DNA of 14,547 nt from Negativicutes bacterium (GCA_031292015.1 JARLHY010000107.1:1-14547), one strand, 5' to 3'; positions 1-8,232 are shown, numbered from the stretch's first letter. Notes: generated by a model not told the origin, from the letters alone. Translations and numbers: made by a program.

Positions 1-1
1 C

Positions 2-1504
2 CAACTGGTGGGCGGAGTCAACCAGCTCATCAACGCCTTCGTCGGGCCGATCAACGTAACCGCCGAGTATGTGGACCGGATCTCTAAAGGCGATATCCCG
101 CCCAAGATCACCGATGTCTACAACGGCGACTTCAACGAAATTAAGAACAATCTGAACAACTGCATCGACAACATCACGCTGCTGGTGACGGAAGCAAACA
201 TGCTGGTGCAGGCGGCGGTGGATGGAAAGCTTGATACCCGCGCCGACGCGACCAAGCACAGCGGGGATTACCGCAAAGTCGTGGAAGGCATCAATCATAC
301 GCTGGACGAAGTGATTGAACCGGTGAAAGAGGCTGCTGCCGTGTTGCAGGAAATGTCGGTCGGCAATCTCCAGATGCGGGTCAACGGGGACTACAAGGGC
401 GATCATGCCGCCATCAAAAACGCGTTGAATGAAACCCTGGACGCATTATCCACCTATATCGGCGAAATTACCGCAGTGCTGCGTGAACTGGCCAACTCCA
501 ATCTTGATGTCACCATCAACAACGAGTATAAAGGAGATTTTGCCCAGATCAAAGACGCCCTCAATCTTATCGTCGAATCCTTCAACGAAGTGTTTGGCGA
601 GATCAACAACGCCGCCGACCAGGTCGCTTCAGGCTCCCGCCAGGTTTCCGACGGCAGCCAGGCTCTGTCTCAGGGTGCCACCGAACAGGCCAGCTCCATC
701 GAAGAACTGACGGCTTCCATCAATCAGGTCGCGACCCAGACCAAGGACAACGCCATCAACGCCAACCAGGCCAATGAACTGGCCCTGGTTGCCAAGGAGA
801 ACGCCGAGCAGGGCAACGAGCATATGAAGGGCATGCTCCAGTCGATGAAGGAAATCAATGAATCGTCGGCAAACATTTCCAAAATCATCAAGGTCATCGA
901 CGAAATCGCCTTCCAGACAAATATCCTGGCGCTGAACGCCGCTGTGGAAGCCGCCCGGGCCGGCCAGCACGGCAAAGGGTTCGCCGTAGTGGCGGAAGAG
1001 GTGCGGAACCTGGCGGCCCGTAGCGCCAACGCCGCTAAAGAAACCACCGCCCTGATCGAAGGTTCGATCAAAAAAGTGGAAGACGGGACCAAAATCGCCA
1101 ATGAAACGGCTGTAGCTCTCGACGAAATCGTAATGGGCGTCACCAAAGCGGCCAGCCTGGTGGGCGAGATAGCAACCGCCTCCAACGAACAGGCCACCTC
1201 CATCGCTCAGATCGACAAAGGCATCGAACAAGTATCCCAGGTCGTCCAGACCAACTCCGCCACCGCCGAAGAAAGCGCCGCCGCCAGCGAGGAACTGTCC
1301 GGCCAGGCCGATCTTCTCAAAGAAATGGTGGCCAAGTTCCAGCTCCAGCGGGCCGTGGGCGGATTTGTCAGACATGATGACAACAAGGGTTTCGTCCGGA
1401 AAGACCCCGTCCCTGTCAAAAAGGCAAAAAGCCCGGCAGCGAAGGCAACCGGGGCGGGCCGGCCCAAAATCGCCCTCAGCGACAAGGAATTCGGCAAGTA
1501 TTAA
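2..1504 (+). CDS. Methyl-accepting chemotaxis protein with poly-HAMP module (5' end cut by window)
   Basis: Chemoreceptor that passes a sensory signal to CheA/CheW and is adapted by CheR and CheB. The frame is open to the left edge (Gln-Leu precede the GTG at 8), so the N-terminus, any sensor domain and any membrane segments are missing; the GTG is not the real start. Counting from position 8, residues 15-196 form about four HAMP-like units of about 45 residues, each with a G/S-[NKD]-[LI] turn and a conserved Y-x-G-D-[FYH] stretch. Residues 200-440 are the long coiled-coil signalling domain. Its hairpin tip at about 298-325 carries the near-invariant [20 protein letters not shown], followed by [13 protein letters not shown]. 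Likely methylation helices lie near 223-244 and 392-431. A flexible Lys/Ala/Pro-rich tail (about 450-493) ends in EFGKY, which fits the CheR/CheB tether pentapeptide pattern. It lies 103 bp upstream of cheR. The family is certain; the ligand is unknown. Confidence 0.95.
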   Translation, partial: QLVGGVNQLINAFVGPINVTAEYVDRISKGDIPPKITDVYNGDFNEIKNNLNNCIDNITLLVTEANMLVQAAVDGKLDTRADATKHSGDYRKVVEGINHTLDEVIEPVKEAAAVLQEMSVGNLQMRVNGDYKGDHAAIKNALNETLDALSTYIGEITAVLRELANSNLDVTINNEYKGDFAQIKDALNLIVESFNEVFGEINNAADQVASGSRQVSDGSQALSQGATEQASSIEELTASINQVATQTKDNAINANQANELALVAKENAEQGNEHMKGMLQSMKEINESSANISKIIKVIDEIAFQTNILALNAAVEAARAGQHGKGFAVVAEEVRNLAARSANAAKETTALIEGSIKKVEDGTKIANETAVALDEIVMGVTKAASLVGEIATASNEQATSIAQIDKGIEQVSQVVQTNSATAEESAAASEELSGQADLLKEMVAKFQLQRAVGGFVRHDDNKGFVRKDPVPVKKAKSPAAKATGAGRPKIALSDKEFGKY

Positions 1505-1543
1505 CCGACCGGTAACAGCCGGATAGTATTCTGAAGACAAACA

Positions 1544-1593
1544 GGGAGACGCTGGCCGGGCACAAGCATGACGCTTTCAGCCAGCTGTCTCCC
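1544..1593 (+). other. Stem-loop in the leader between receptor gene and cheR
   Basis: GGGAGACGCTGGC at 1544-1556 pairs with GCCAGCTGTCTCCC at 1580-1593. This gives 13 base pairs with one bulged T (1586) and a 23-nt loop. No T-tract follows, so it is not a classical terminator. It ends 14 nt before the cheR ATG, just upstream of the weak ribosome site GGGTGA. It could stabilise mRNA ends or tune cheR translation; the function is inferred only from position. Confidence 0.5.
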
Positions 1594-1607
1594 CAGCGGG
1601 TGAAACG

Positions 1608-2420
1608 ATGATCTCGATAACCGACAGCGAATTCAAACAACTTACTGAATATATCCAGGGCCATTACGGTATCAACCTTTCCAAGAAACGTCAGCTCATC
1701 GAAGGCCGGCTCAGCAATCTCATCGCCGAAAAAGGCTTTGCCAGCTTCTCCGGCTACCTGGAGCACGTGTTCGGCGATGCCTCGAAACAGGAAATATCGG
1801 GCCTTGTTAACCGGCTCACCACCAATCATACCTATTTCATGCGCGAGACCGACCACTTCAACTACTTCAGGGACCGAGTACTGCCGTACTTGCGGTCTTC
1901 GGCCAAGCACAATGATCTGCGGACATGGAGCTCCGGCTGTTCCAGCGGTGAAGAACCCTATACCCTGGCGATGATTCTGGCCGACTGTTTTGCCGGTGAA
2001 AAGCCGGCCTGGGATACGAAGGTCCTGGCGACCGATATCTCGGCGCATGCACTGGAAACCGCGGTCAGCGGAATCTATCCGGCCGAGGCGGTTGAGAGCC
2101 TGCCGCCGGCCTGGAAAATGAACTATCTCCGCAAGACCGGAACCCATGAGGTGGAAATCGCCGAAAAACTGAAGAAAGAAGTAATATTCCGGCTGTTCAA
2201 TCTGATGGATCCGGTATTTCCTTTTAAAAATAAATTCCACGTCATTTTTTGCCGCAATGTCATGATATATTTTGACCATAAAACAAAACTCGATCTTGTC
2301 AACAAATTTTACCAGTGCACCGAGCCGGGCGGATACCTGTTCATCGGGCATACAGAGACAATCGGCCGGAATGAGACAGCCTACCGCTACATCCTGCCCG
2401 CAGTTTATCGAAAGGAATAG
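1608..2420 (+). CDS. cheR: Chemotaxis protein methyltransferase CheR
   Basis: S-adenosylmethionine-dependent methyltransferase that esterifies glutamates on chemoreceptors during adaptation. The length of 270 residues is typical. Residues 1-75 are the all-helical N-terminal domain (CheR_N), ending in the conserved T-x-x-T-x-F-x-R-E segment (TNHTYFMRE, 72-80). The SAM-binding fold follows: WSSGCSSGEEPYTLAM (about 107-122) is the glycine motif, D143 in ATDIS contacts the cofactor, CRNVMIYFD (215-223) is the family signature, and GGYLFIGHTE lies near 241-250. The ATG at 1608 has only a weak ribosome site (GGGTGA, 4 nt away), but the protein begins in register with the family. The stop codon abuts the first possible cheB start, indicating translational coupling. 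The adjacent receptor's aromatic C-terminal pentapeptide is a plausible docking site for this enzyme. Confidence 0.97.
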   Translation: MISITDSEFKQLTEYIQGHYGINLSKKRQLIEGRLSNLIAEKGFASFSGYLEHVFGDASKQEISGLVNRLTTNHTYFMRETDHFNYFRDRVLPYLRSSAKHNDLRTWSSGCSSGEEPYTLAMILADCFAGEKPAWDTKVLATDISAHALETAVSGIYPAEAVESLPPAWKMNYLRKTGTHEVEIAEKLKKEVIFRLFNLMDPVFPFKNKFHVIFCRNVMIYFDHKTKLDLVNKFYQCTEPGGYLFIGHTETIGRNETAYRYILPAVYRKE

Positions 2421-2429
2421 GTGTCGGTC

Positions 2430-3461
2430 ATGGCTAAAAAAATAAAAGTGCTGGTTGTTGATGACTCCTTGGTGTTTCGGGAAACGGTGGCCAAGGGGAT
2501 TGGCGGCGATCCGGGTATCGAGGTAGTCGGCACCGCTCAGGACCCTTTTGACGCCAGGGACAAGATCCTTGAGCTTGAGCCTGATGTGCTCACCCTTGAC
2601 GTGGAAATGCCCAAAATGAGCGGGATCGAGTTTTTGAAACGGCTGATGCCCCAGTATCCGCTGCCGGTGGTTGTGGTAAGCGCGGTGAGTGACAACGTTT
2701 TTGACGCTCTGAACGCCGGCGCCGTAGATTTCGTAACAAAGCCGGATTCCCGGTCGGCCCGAAGCGCTGAAACCTTTATCCACGAACTGATTATCAAGGT
2801 AAAAATTGCTTCGACAGCCAAAGTCGGCCACCTCAAACGCTCCTCCGGCGGCGGACCGCTTGCTGCCGGAAGCGCCGCCGCCTCAGGCGAACGAATCATC
2901 GCCATCGGAGCATCTACCGGCGGAACCGAAGCCATCTACGAAGTGATCCGCGCCTTTCCCCGCGATATGCCCGGGATTGTCGTTGTGCAGCACATGCCGC
3001 CGGTATTCACCAGGATGTATGCCCAGCGGCTTAACAACTCCTGCCGGATGGAGGTCAAGGAGGCCGAAACCGGCGATGCCGTCGTGCCCGGAAGAGTACT
3101 GATAGCTCCCGGGGACCGTCACATGCGCCTGGGCCGCAAGGGCAGCGCATTTGTCGTGGAATGTTTCAGCGGCGATAAAGTAAGCGGGCACTGCCCCTCG
3201 GTCGATGTTCTCTTCCACTCGGTCGCTGAAAAAGCAGGGCCGGCCGGCATCGGGGTCATACTGACCGGAATGGGGTACGACGGAGCCAAGGGCCTTCTTA
3301 GAATGAGGCAGGCCGGGGCGTCGACTATTGGTCAGGACGAAGCGTCCTGCGTGGTATACGGTATGCCAAAAGTCGCCTTTGACCTCGGGGCCGTGAGCCG
3401 GCAAACTTCTTTGACCAACATCCCCCAGCTTATCCATGCAGTAAGCTGCGGCAAAAAATAA
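2430..3461 (+). CDS. cheB: Protein-glutamate methylesterase CheB (receiver-effector)
   Basis: Removes receptor methyl esters and deamidates receptor glutamines; its esterase is activated when a CheA-type kinase phosphorylates the receiver. Counting from the ATG at 2430 (343 residues), residues 5-120 are the receiver, with the acidic pair D11-D12, phosphoacceptor D57 in TLDVEMPKMSG, and K104 in FVTKP. A Gly/Ala/Ser linker (about 128-152) leads to the esterase domain, which has its full triad: S162 in GASTGGT, H188 in VVQHMP and D284 in LTGMGYDGAKG, almost the spacing of the E. coli enzyme. An upstream in-frame GTG at 2421 directly follows the cheR TAG; I prefer the ATG because MAKKIKVLVVDDS matches the usual receiver N-terminus. 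No residue needed for function appears to be missing. Confidence 0.96.
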   Translation: MAKKIKVLVVDDSLVFRETVAKGIGGDPGIEVVGTAQDPFDARDKILELEPDVLTLDVEMPKMSGIEFLKRLMPQYPLPVVVVSAVSDNVFDALNAGAVDFVTKPDSRSARSAETFIHELIIKVKIASTAKVGHLKRSSGGGPLAAGSAAASGERIIAIGASTGGTEAIYEVIRAFPRDMPGIVVVQHMPPVFTRMYAQRLNNSCRMEVKEAETGDAVVPGRVLIAPGDRHMRLGRKGSAFVVECFSGDKVSGHCPSVDVLFHSVAEKAGPAGIGVILTGMGYDGAKGLLRMRQAGASTIGQDEASCVVYGMPKVAFDLGAVSRQTSLTNIPQLIHAVSCGKK

Positions 3462-3535
3462 CGAAACCGCCTGTGCTGCCGGGGCAGAAGACGAGCCGGC
3501 CGATATCATCAGAAAGTCGCGGAGGATGAACCATC

Positions 3536-6500
3536 ATGGACAAGAAAATGATGAACAACGAATTCTTCGGCAGCGTCTTAGCCTCCATCGGTGACGGCGT
3601 CATCGCGACAAACACAGCAGGCAAAATCGTCTTCATGAACCCGGCGGCTGAGACCATTACCGGCTGGCCGTCCGAAGACGCGTTGGGGCTCGATGTTGAC
3701 ATGGTCTTCACCCTCTATTACGCTGAAACCCGCAAGCGCTTGGCCAGTCCGGTCCTGTCGGTTCTATCCTCCGGGACCGCAGGGGGGCTGCAGGACGGTA
3801 CCATTCTTGTCACCCGGGCCGGCACCACCAGCTATCTCTCAGCTCATTGCTCTTTAGTCCAAGCCGTGGATCAGGTCGTTACCGGAGCGGTGGTAGTGTT
3901 CCGGGACATCACCAGGCACAAGCGTCTGGAACAGGAAAACGCCGAGCGGGAAGCTTATCTGCAGACAATATTTCATTCAGCTCCGGTAGGAATGCTGAGT
4001 ATGGATATGGATGGACTGATCTGTCAGGTAAATGACGCCGCCATCAATATGCTGGGCGGCGATACAGCGGCAGCGGTCGGCAAGAGCTTCGGCGACGCCT
4101 TTTCCTGCAAGGGATGCCTGGAAGACCCGCGGGGCTGCGGATACGGCCTGTCCTGCGAAACCTGCGAGCTGAAACGGACCCGTCTTTTTGCCGCCGAGGG
4201 TCTGGCGACCTCCGGCCTCGAATGCTGCAAGACTTTTATCAGAAACGGCCGGGAACACTCTTTGTGGTTTCGGATCAGTGCGTCTCGAACTGTAGTGAAC
4301 GGACAGCTTCACGTTCTCTTGACCCTGGTGGATATTACCGACCAGAAAAGACGGGAGTTTGAGGTTATCAAGTCACGTGACTTCTACCTGAGGATATTCG
4401 AGGGTTTCCCCACCATCATCTGGCGGAGTGACTTTGACCATGAGAACGAATATATCAATGAAAACTGGCACTTGCTGACAGGGCAGTCTGTAGAACAGGC
4501 CCTTGGGCATGGCTGGCTGGAAATGATTCACCCTGACGACAGGGACAAAATGCTGGCTGCTCCCAGCATGGACCTGACCGACAATGATCAGGAGGAAGGG
4601 GAGATCCGGGTGCTGTCCCGCAGCGGGCAATACCGCTGGCTATACTGGGTCAACCGGACTTACTATGCCGCCGACGGCACTCCTGAGGGCTATGTTGGCA
4701 TGGGCTTCGACACCACCGACCGCAAGAAAGCCGAAGAGGCCTTGCAGGAAAGTCAGACCAAGTATCGCTCGCTCTTTATGAGCATGACCAGCAGCTTCTG
4801 TTACTGCCAGATGGTGACAAATAGCGGCGGAACCTTGCAGGATTTCATCATCAAGGAAGTCAACAGCGCTTTCGAGCAGATCCTGGATTCCGAAGCTGAG
4901 GATGTCACAGGCCTGCGCTTTTCGGAACTTTTGCCGGATTTTTCGCGGTTCCTCCATGGCGTCGCCCTCCGCAGTTTATCAGACCAGGGAACCATCGATG
5001 TCAAGAACGCCGAGTACTATTCCCAGGGGCGGAAGCGCTGGTTTTCCGTCTCCGCGTTCGAAGCAGGACAGGGTTACCTGGGGATTATCAGCACCGACAT
5101 TACCGCCCGGAAACTGGCTGAGGTTGAATTTTTGAAGAGCCAGGCCAAGTATCGTCAGTTGTTCATGAACATGCGCAGCGCCTTTTCCTATCAGCGTATC
5201 ATCCTGAACAAGCAGGGAAAACCGGTCGATTTTGAGTATCTCGAGGTCAACCAGGCTTTTGAAGACTTCGCTGGCAGAAAACGCGACGAGCTTATCGGCA
5301 GCCGATTTTCTGAAATCAACCCCGAATATATAGAAGCCTGTGCCGACCGCATTGCCCAGTGGGGTGGGGTGGCAGTGGGCCGGATCGACCGCCATGAGGC
5401 AGAGTATTATTCCGAGATAGCGCAAAAATGGCTGTCGGTGGCGGTTTACAGTCCGAAAAAGCATTACTTTGTCACTATCATGACTGATATCACGGCCCGG
5501 AAGCTGGCTGAAAGAGAGTTGACCAAGGCCAAGGAGAAAGCCGAAGCCGCTTCCCGGGCCAAAAGCGAGTTTCTGGCCAACATGAGCCATGAAATTCGTA
5601 CTCCCATCAACGGGATGATGGGGATGATCGAGCTGACTCTCATGACCGAACTGAATCCCGAGCAGAAGGACAATCTCAGCATTGCCAAGTCCTGCGCCGC
5701 CTCGCTTCTGCGAATCATCAACGACATCCTCGATTTCTCCAGATTGGAAGCCGGGAAGATCGTCATCGACAATACCGCCTTTGAAGTCCGGGAACTGTTG
5801 GAAGAACTGATCAGGACCCATTCGCCGCAAGCCTCCCCCAAAGGCCTGGCGCTGGACTGGATTCTGTCCGCCGGAGTGCCGCCGACGGTCGCCGGCGACC
5901 CGGGTCGTTTGCGTCAGGTGCTGAGCAACCTTGTCGGCAATGCCCTGAAATTCACCGAGCAGGGCGGGGTGACCGTGACAGTGCGGGAAACCGGCGTCAG
6001 CGGCGATGACCTTGAGTTGACCTTCACTGTGGCTGATACCGGGATCGGCATTGCCGCCGAAGATATGGACAAACTGTTTGAAACCTTCAGCCAGGTCGAC
6101 GGTTCCATAACCAGGCGCTTTGGCGGCGCGGGACTGGGCCTGACCATATCCAAACGCCTGGTGGAAATGATGGGCGGCCGGATGTGGGTCCAGAGTCAGG
6201 AAGGCCGCGGCAGCACCTTCTTCTTCACCGTGAAAATGAAGGTTGCAAAAGGAGCGCCGGCCCAGCCGCTGCAAAAGCCTCGCCAACCGCGGGCCAGCGT
6301 GGCGCTGCATATCCTGCTGGCTGAAGACAACCTGGTCAGCCGCCAGCTTCTCCTGCGGCTGCTGAAGCGAATGGGACACAGCGTTGATGAGGCTGATAAC
6401 GGCGAAGCGGCAGTAGACTTGTATAAAAAGAACAAATACGACCTGATCCTGATGGACATTCAGATGCCGGTGATGGATGGTGTCGAGGCCACCAGGCTGA

Positions 6501-7030
6501 TCAGGGAGGCCGAGAAGGCCACCGGGGAACACATCTCAATCATTGCCGTCACTGCCCATGCTCTTTCCGGTGACCGGGAGCGATTTCTGGCCGCAGGGAT
6601 GGACGAATACATCGCCAAACCGCTCCAGATGGATGAACTGTTTCAGAAGTTGGAACAATTCTCGCCAGTCGCCGGGGAAAAAAGTGCCCTGGACGCGATG
6701 GGCCTGGAACTGACCGCCAGCGGGGAAGTGGTCTTGAGAACGACGGCAGCCAGGCAGGCAAACCCCGACGAAGGGGCCGTCGTTGATGAGATCGAGTCTC
6801 TGGTCGGTGCCCTTGACGGCGACTTGGCAAACGACGACAGCGATAAAATCGATGGAAAAATTCAAAAAATCAAGGAACTGGCAAGCGGCGTCGGTGCCGA
6901 GGAGCTAAGGAACGCCGCTTTCAAAGCCCAATTGGCGGCAAGACGCGGGAACCTGCCGGAAGCGATCAGGCAGATCGAACAGATCGCCCAGATGATCAAT
7001 ACCTTCCGGAAAACCAGAATTATATCCTAA
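3536..7030 (+). CDS. Hybrid sensor histidine kinase, five PAS domains, receiver and HPt-like tail
   Basis: Predicted cytosolic kinase (no transmembrane segments seen) of 1164 residues. Domains in order: PAS1 (about 8-128); PAS2 (about 138-270) with an unusual cysteine cluster (C191, C194, C201, C207, C210, C230, C231); PAS3 (about 280-395); PAS4 (about 405-527) and PAS5 (about 534-656), which resemble each other and both end in TDITARKLAE; a dimerisation/phosphoacceptor helix with H685 in NMSHEIRTPINGMMGM; a HATPase domain with N box near N798/N802, G1 DTGIGI (834-839) and G2 GGAGLGL; a receiver (about 924-1040) with E930/D931, phosphoacceptor D974 in LMDIQMPVMDG, T1006 and K1028; and a tail (about 1080-1157) that looks like an HPt helix bundle without the histidine. 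The ATG has GGAGG 10 nt upstream. The downstream receiver gene starts 15 nt after the stop and is the obvious partner. The signal is unknown; multiple PAS domains suggest redox, gas or small-molecule sensing. Confidence 0.95.
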   Translation: MDKKMMNNEFFGSVLASIGDGVIATNTAGKIVFMNPAAETITGWPSEDALGLDVDMVFTLYYAETRKRLASPVLSVLSSGTAGGLQDGTILVTRAGTTSYLSAHCSLVQAVDQVVTGAVVVFRDITRHKRLEQENAEREAYLQTIFHSAPVGMLSMDMDGLICQVNDAAINMLGGDTAAAVGKSFGDAFSCKGCLEDPRGCGYGLSCETCELKRTRLFAAEGLATSGLECCKTFIRNGREHSLWFRISASRTVVNGQLHVLLTLVDITDQKRREFEVIKSRDFYLRIFEGFPTIIWRSDFDHENEYINENWHLLTGQSVEQALGHGWLEMIHPDDRDKMLAAPSMDLTDNDQEEGEIRVLSRSGQYRWLYWVNRTYYAADGTPEGYVGMGFDTTDRKKAEEALQESQTKYRSLFMSMTSSFCYCQMVTNSGGTLQDFIIKEVNSAFEQILDSEAEDVTGLRFSELLPDFSRFLHGVALRSLSDQGTIDVKNAEYYSQGRKRWFSVSAFEAGQGYLGIISTDITARKLAEVEFLKSQAKYRQLFMNMRSAFSYQRIILNKQGKPVDFEYLEVNQAFEDFAGRKRDELIGSRFSEINPEYIEACADRIAQWGGVAVGRIDRHEAEYYSEIAQKWLSVAVYSPKKHYFVTIMTDITARKLAERELTKAKEKAEAASRAKSEFLANMSHEIRTPINGMMGMIELTLMTELNPEQKDNLSIAKSCAASLLRIINDILDFSRLEAGKIVIDNTAFEVRELLEELIRTHSPQASPKGLALDWILSAGVPPTVAGDPGRLRQVLSNLVGNALKFTEQGGVTVTVRETGVSGDDLELTFTVADTGIGIAAEDMDKLFETFSQVDGSITRRFGGAGLGLTISKRLVEMMGGRMWVQSQEGRGSTFFFTVKMKVAKGAPAQPLQKPRQPRASVALHILLAEDNLVSRQLLLRLLKRMGHSVDEADNGEAAVDLYKKNKYDLILMDIQMPVMDGVEATRLIREAEKATGEHISIIAVTAHALSGDRERFLAAGMDEYIAKPLQMDELFQKLEQFSPVAGEKSALDAMGLELTASGEVVLRTTAARQANPDEGAVVDEIESLVGALDGDLANDDSDKIDGKIQKIKELASGVGAEELRNAAFKAQLAARRGNLPEAIRQIEQIAQMINTFRKTRIIS

Positions 7031-7045
7031 AAAGGAGGGCCTGTG

Positions 7046-7456
7046 ATGAAAATACTGATTGCCGAGGATGATCTTGCCAGCAGAAAATTTCTTTTCAAAT
7101 TTCTGTCCCAGTATGGGGACTGCGACTTGACCGTGGACGGGCTGGAGGCCTTGGACGCCTACTTGTTGTCCTACAAGGACAGAACTCCTTATGATCTTGT
7201 CTGTCTTGACATCATGATGCCGAAGGTCGATGGGGTCAAGGTGCTGAAAACCATCAGAAGCCTGGAAAAAGAAAATGGAATCGCCCCTGAAGACCGGGTG
7301 AAGGTAATTATGGTCACGGCGCTGGGTGAAACGGAACATGTTCAGCGGGCCTTCGAAATCGGCTGCGAAGCTTACGCCGCCAAGCCGGTGGATACCGAAA
7401 AACTGGTGAAAGTCATGGAAAAGCTTGGCTTGTTGCCGGGTAGCGGACAGCGGTAA
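7046..7456 (+). CDS. Stand-alone response regulator receiver (CheY-like)
   Basis: A 136-residue single-domain receiver with no output domain. Counting from the ATG at 7046, it has the acidic pair D8-D9 (IAEDDLASR), phosphoacceptor D55 in CLDIMMPKVDG, T91 and K113 in AAKPVD, so all residues for phosphorylation and switching are present. A strong AAGGAGG (7032-7038) lies 7 nt before this ATG; an in-frame GTG at 7043 is adjacent but is worse placed. It sits between the hybrid kinase and the HD-GYP gene, so it may shuttle phosphate from the kinase or bind an effector such as the HD-GYP protein. A flagellar-motor CheY role is possible, but no flagellar gene is nearby. Confidence 0.93.
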   Translation: MKILIAEDDLASRKFLFKFLSQYGDCDLTVDGLEALDAYLLSYKDRTPYDLVCLDIMMPKVDGVKVLKTIRSLEKENGIAPEDRVKVIMVTALGETEHVQRAFEIGCEAYAAKPVDTEKLVKVMEKLGLLPGSGQR

Positions 7457-7480
7457 AAGGATGTAAGGGAGTGAACCGTT

Positions 7481-8197
7481 ATGGAAACAGCGAGTACAGG
7501 GCTGCCGGAACCGGAAATAGCGGCTGATTTGCTGCCAATCTCCGCCAAGGGCCGGCAGGAAATGGCCATGCCCCCAATCCAGGGGATAAAACAGGAAACG
7601 GCGGGCTTGGCTTATCGCCTGCAAAAACAATGTGTCCAGGCGTTGTCCCTGGTTTCTGAGTCCCGGGATTCCTACCTGTCTTCCCATCAGCGCAGGGTTG
7701 CGCATCTGGCCCAAAACCTCGCCATCCGGCTCGGGCTTGCCCAGCCCCGGGTCGAAGGCCTCTATTTTGCGGGACTGCTGCACGATATCGGAAAAATCGG
7801 CGTTCCTGGCGAAATTCTCTGCAAGACAACCAAACTCAATTCTGATGAAATGGGGATTGTCAGGCGGCATTGCGAGAGCGGCTACAACATGCTGAAAGAC
7901 ATCGAATTTTCCTGGCCGATTGCCTTAGCGGCGCTGCAGCACCATGAAAGGGTTGACGGATCAGGTTATCCGCAGGGCTTGGACGGGGATGAAATTCTGT
8001 TGGAATCAAAGATTGTTGCCGTCGCTGACGTGGTGGAAGCCATCGCTTCGGCCCGGCCCTACCGTCCGTCGAAGGGGATCGCTTTCGCCCTTAATGAAAT
8101 CACCAGCAACAGCGGCGTTTTATTTGATTCTGCTGTGGTAGGCGCCTGTCTGGCCCTGTTTTCCGAAGGATACCGGCTGAAGTCTGTCAGCAAATAA
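7481..8197 (+). CDS. HD-GYP domain protein, probable cyclic-di-GMP phosphodiesterase
   Basis: Predicted to hydrolyse cyclic di-GMP at a di- or tri-iron type metal centre, as known for HD-GYP enzymes. The 238-residue protein has an N-terminal extension (about 1-45, rich in Pro/Ala/Glu, no known domain), a helical lead-in, then the HD-GYP core. Metal and catalytic positions are present: H69 in SSHQRRVAHLA, H101-D102 with K105 (LLHDIGKIGVP), H130 in RRHCESG, H154-H155-E156 (QHHERVDGSGYP, containing the GYP signature at 162-164) and D183 in AVADVVEAI, followed by the family's ARPYRPS. It starts at ATG 7481 with an AAGGGAG site upstream and a 24-bp gap after the receiver gene. In most HD-GYP regulators a receiver is fused to this domain; here receiver and HD-GYP are separate neighbours, so they probably act together. 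It is the last gene of the block before a terminator. Confidence 0.92.
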   Translation: METASTGLPEPEIAADLLPISAKGRQEMAMPPIQGIKQETAGLAYRLQKQCVQALSLVSESRDSYLSSHQRRVAHLAQNLAIRLGLAQPRVEGLYFAGLLHDIGKIGVPGEILCKTTKLNSDEMGIVRRHCESGYNMLKDIEFSWPIALAALQHHERVDGSGYPQGLDGDEILLESKIVAVADVVEAIASARPYRPSKGIAFALNEITSNSGVLFDSAVVGACLALFSEGYRLKSVSK

Positions 8198-8216
8198 TTC
8201 CGGCAGTCCAGTCAAA

Positions 8217-8232
8217 CGGGCTCCGCAGCCCG
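8217..8232 (+). other. Short perfect stem-loop after the HD-GYP gene
   Basis: CGGGCT (8217-8222) and AGCCCG (8227-8232) pair around a CCGC loop, 20 nt past the HD-GYP stop. No T-tract follows directly, so on its own it is a weak terminator candidate. It may act with the hairpin at 8268-8292. Confidence 0.35.

Noticed and set aside
1476..2831. A 451-codon minus-strand frame over cheR and cheB
   Set aside because: It is a shadow of codon bias; the two + strand genes carry complete catalytic motifs.
4979..6532. A 517-codon minus-strand frame inside the hybrid kinase gene
   Set aside because: No recognisable motif, and the + strand encodes clear PAS, kinase and receiver domains throughout.
8217..8232. 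Main terminator for the HD-GYP gene at the first hairpin
   Set aside because: The stem is good but no T-tract follows; the hairpin at 8268-8292 is the better terminator.
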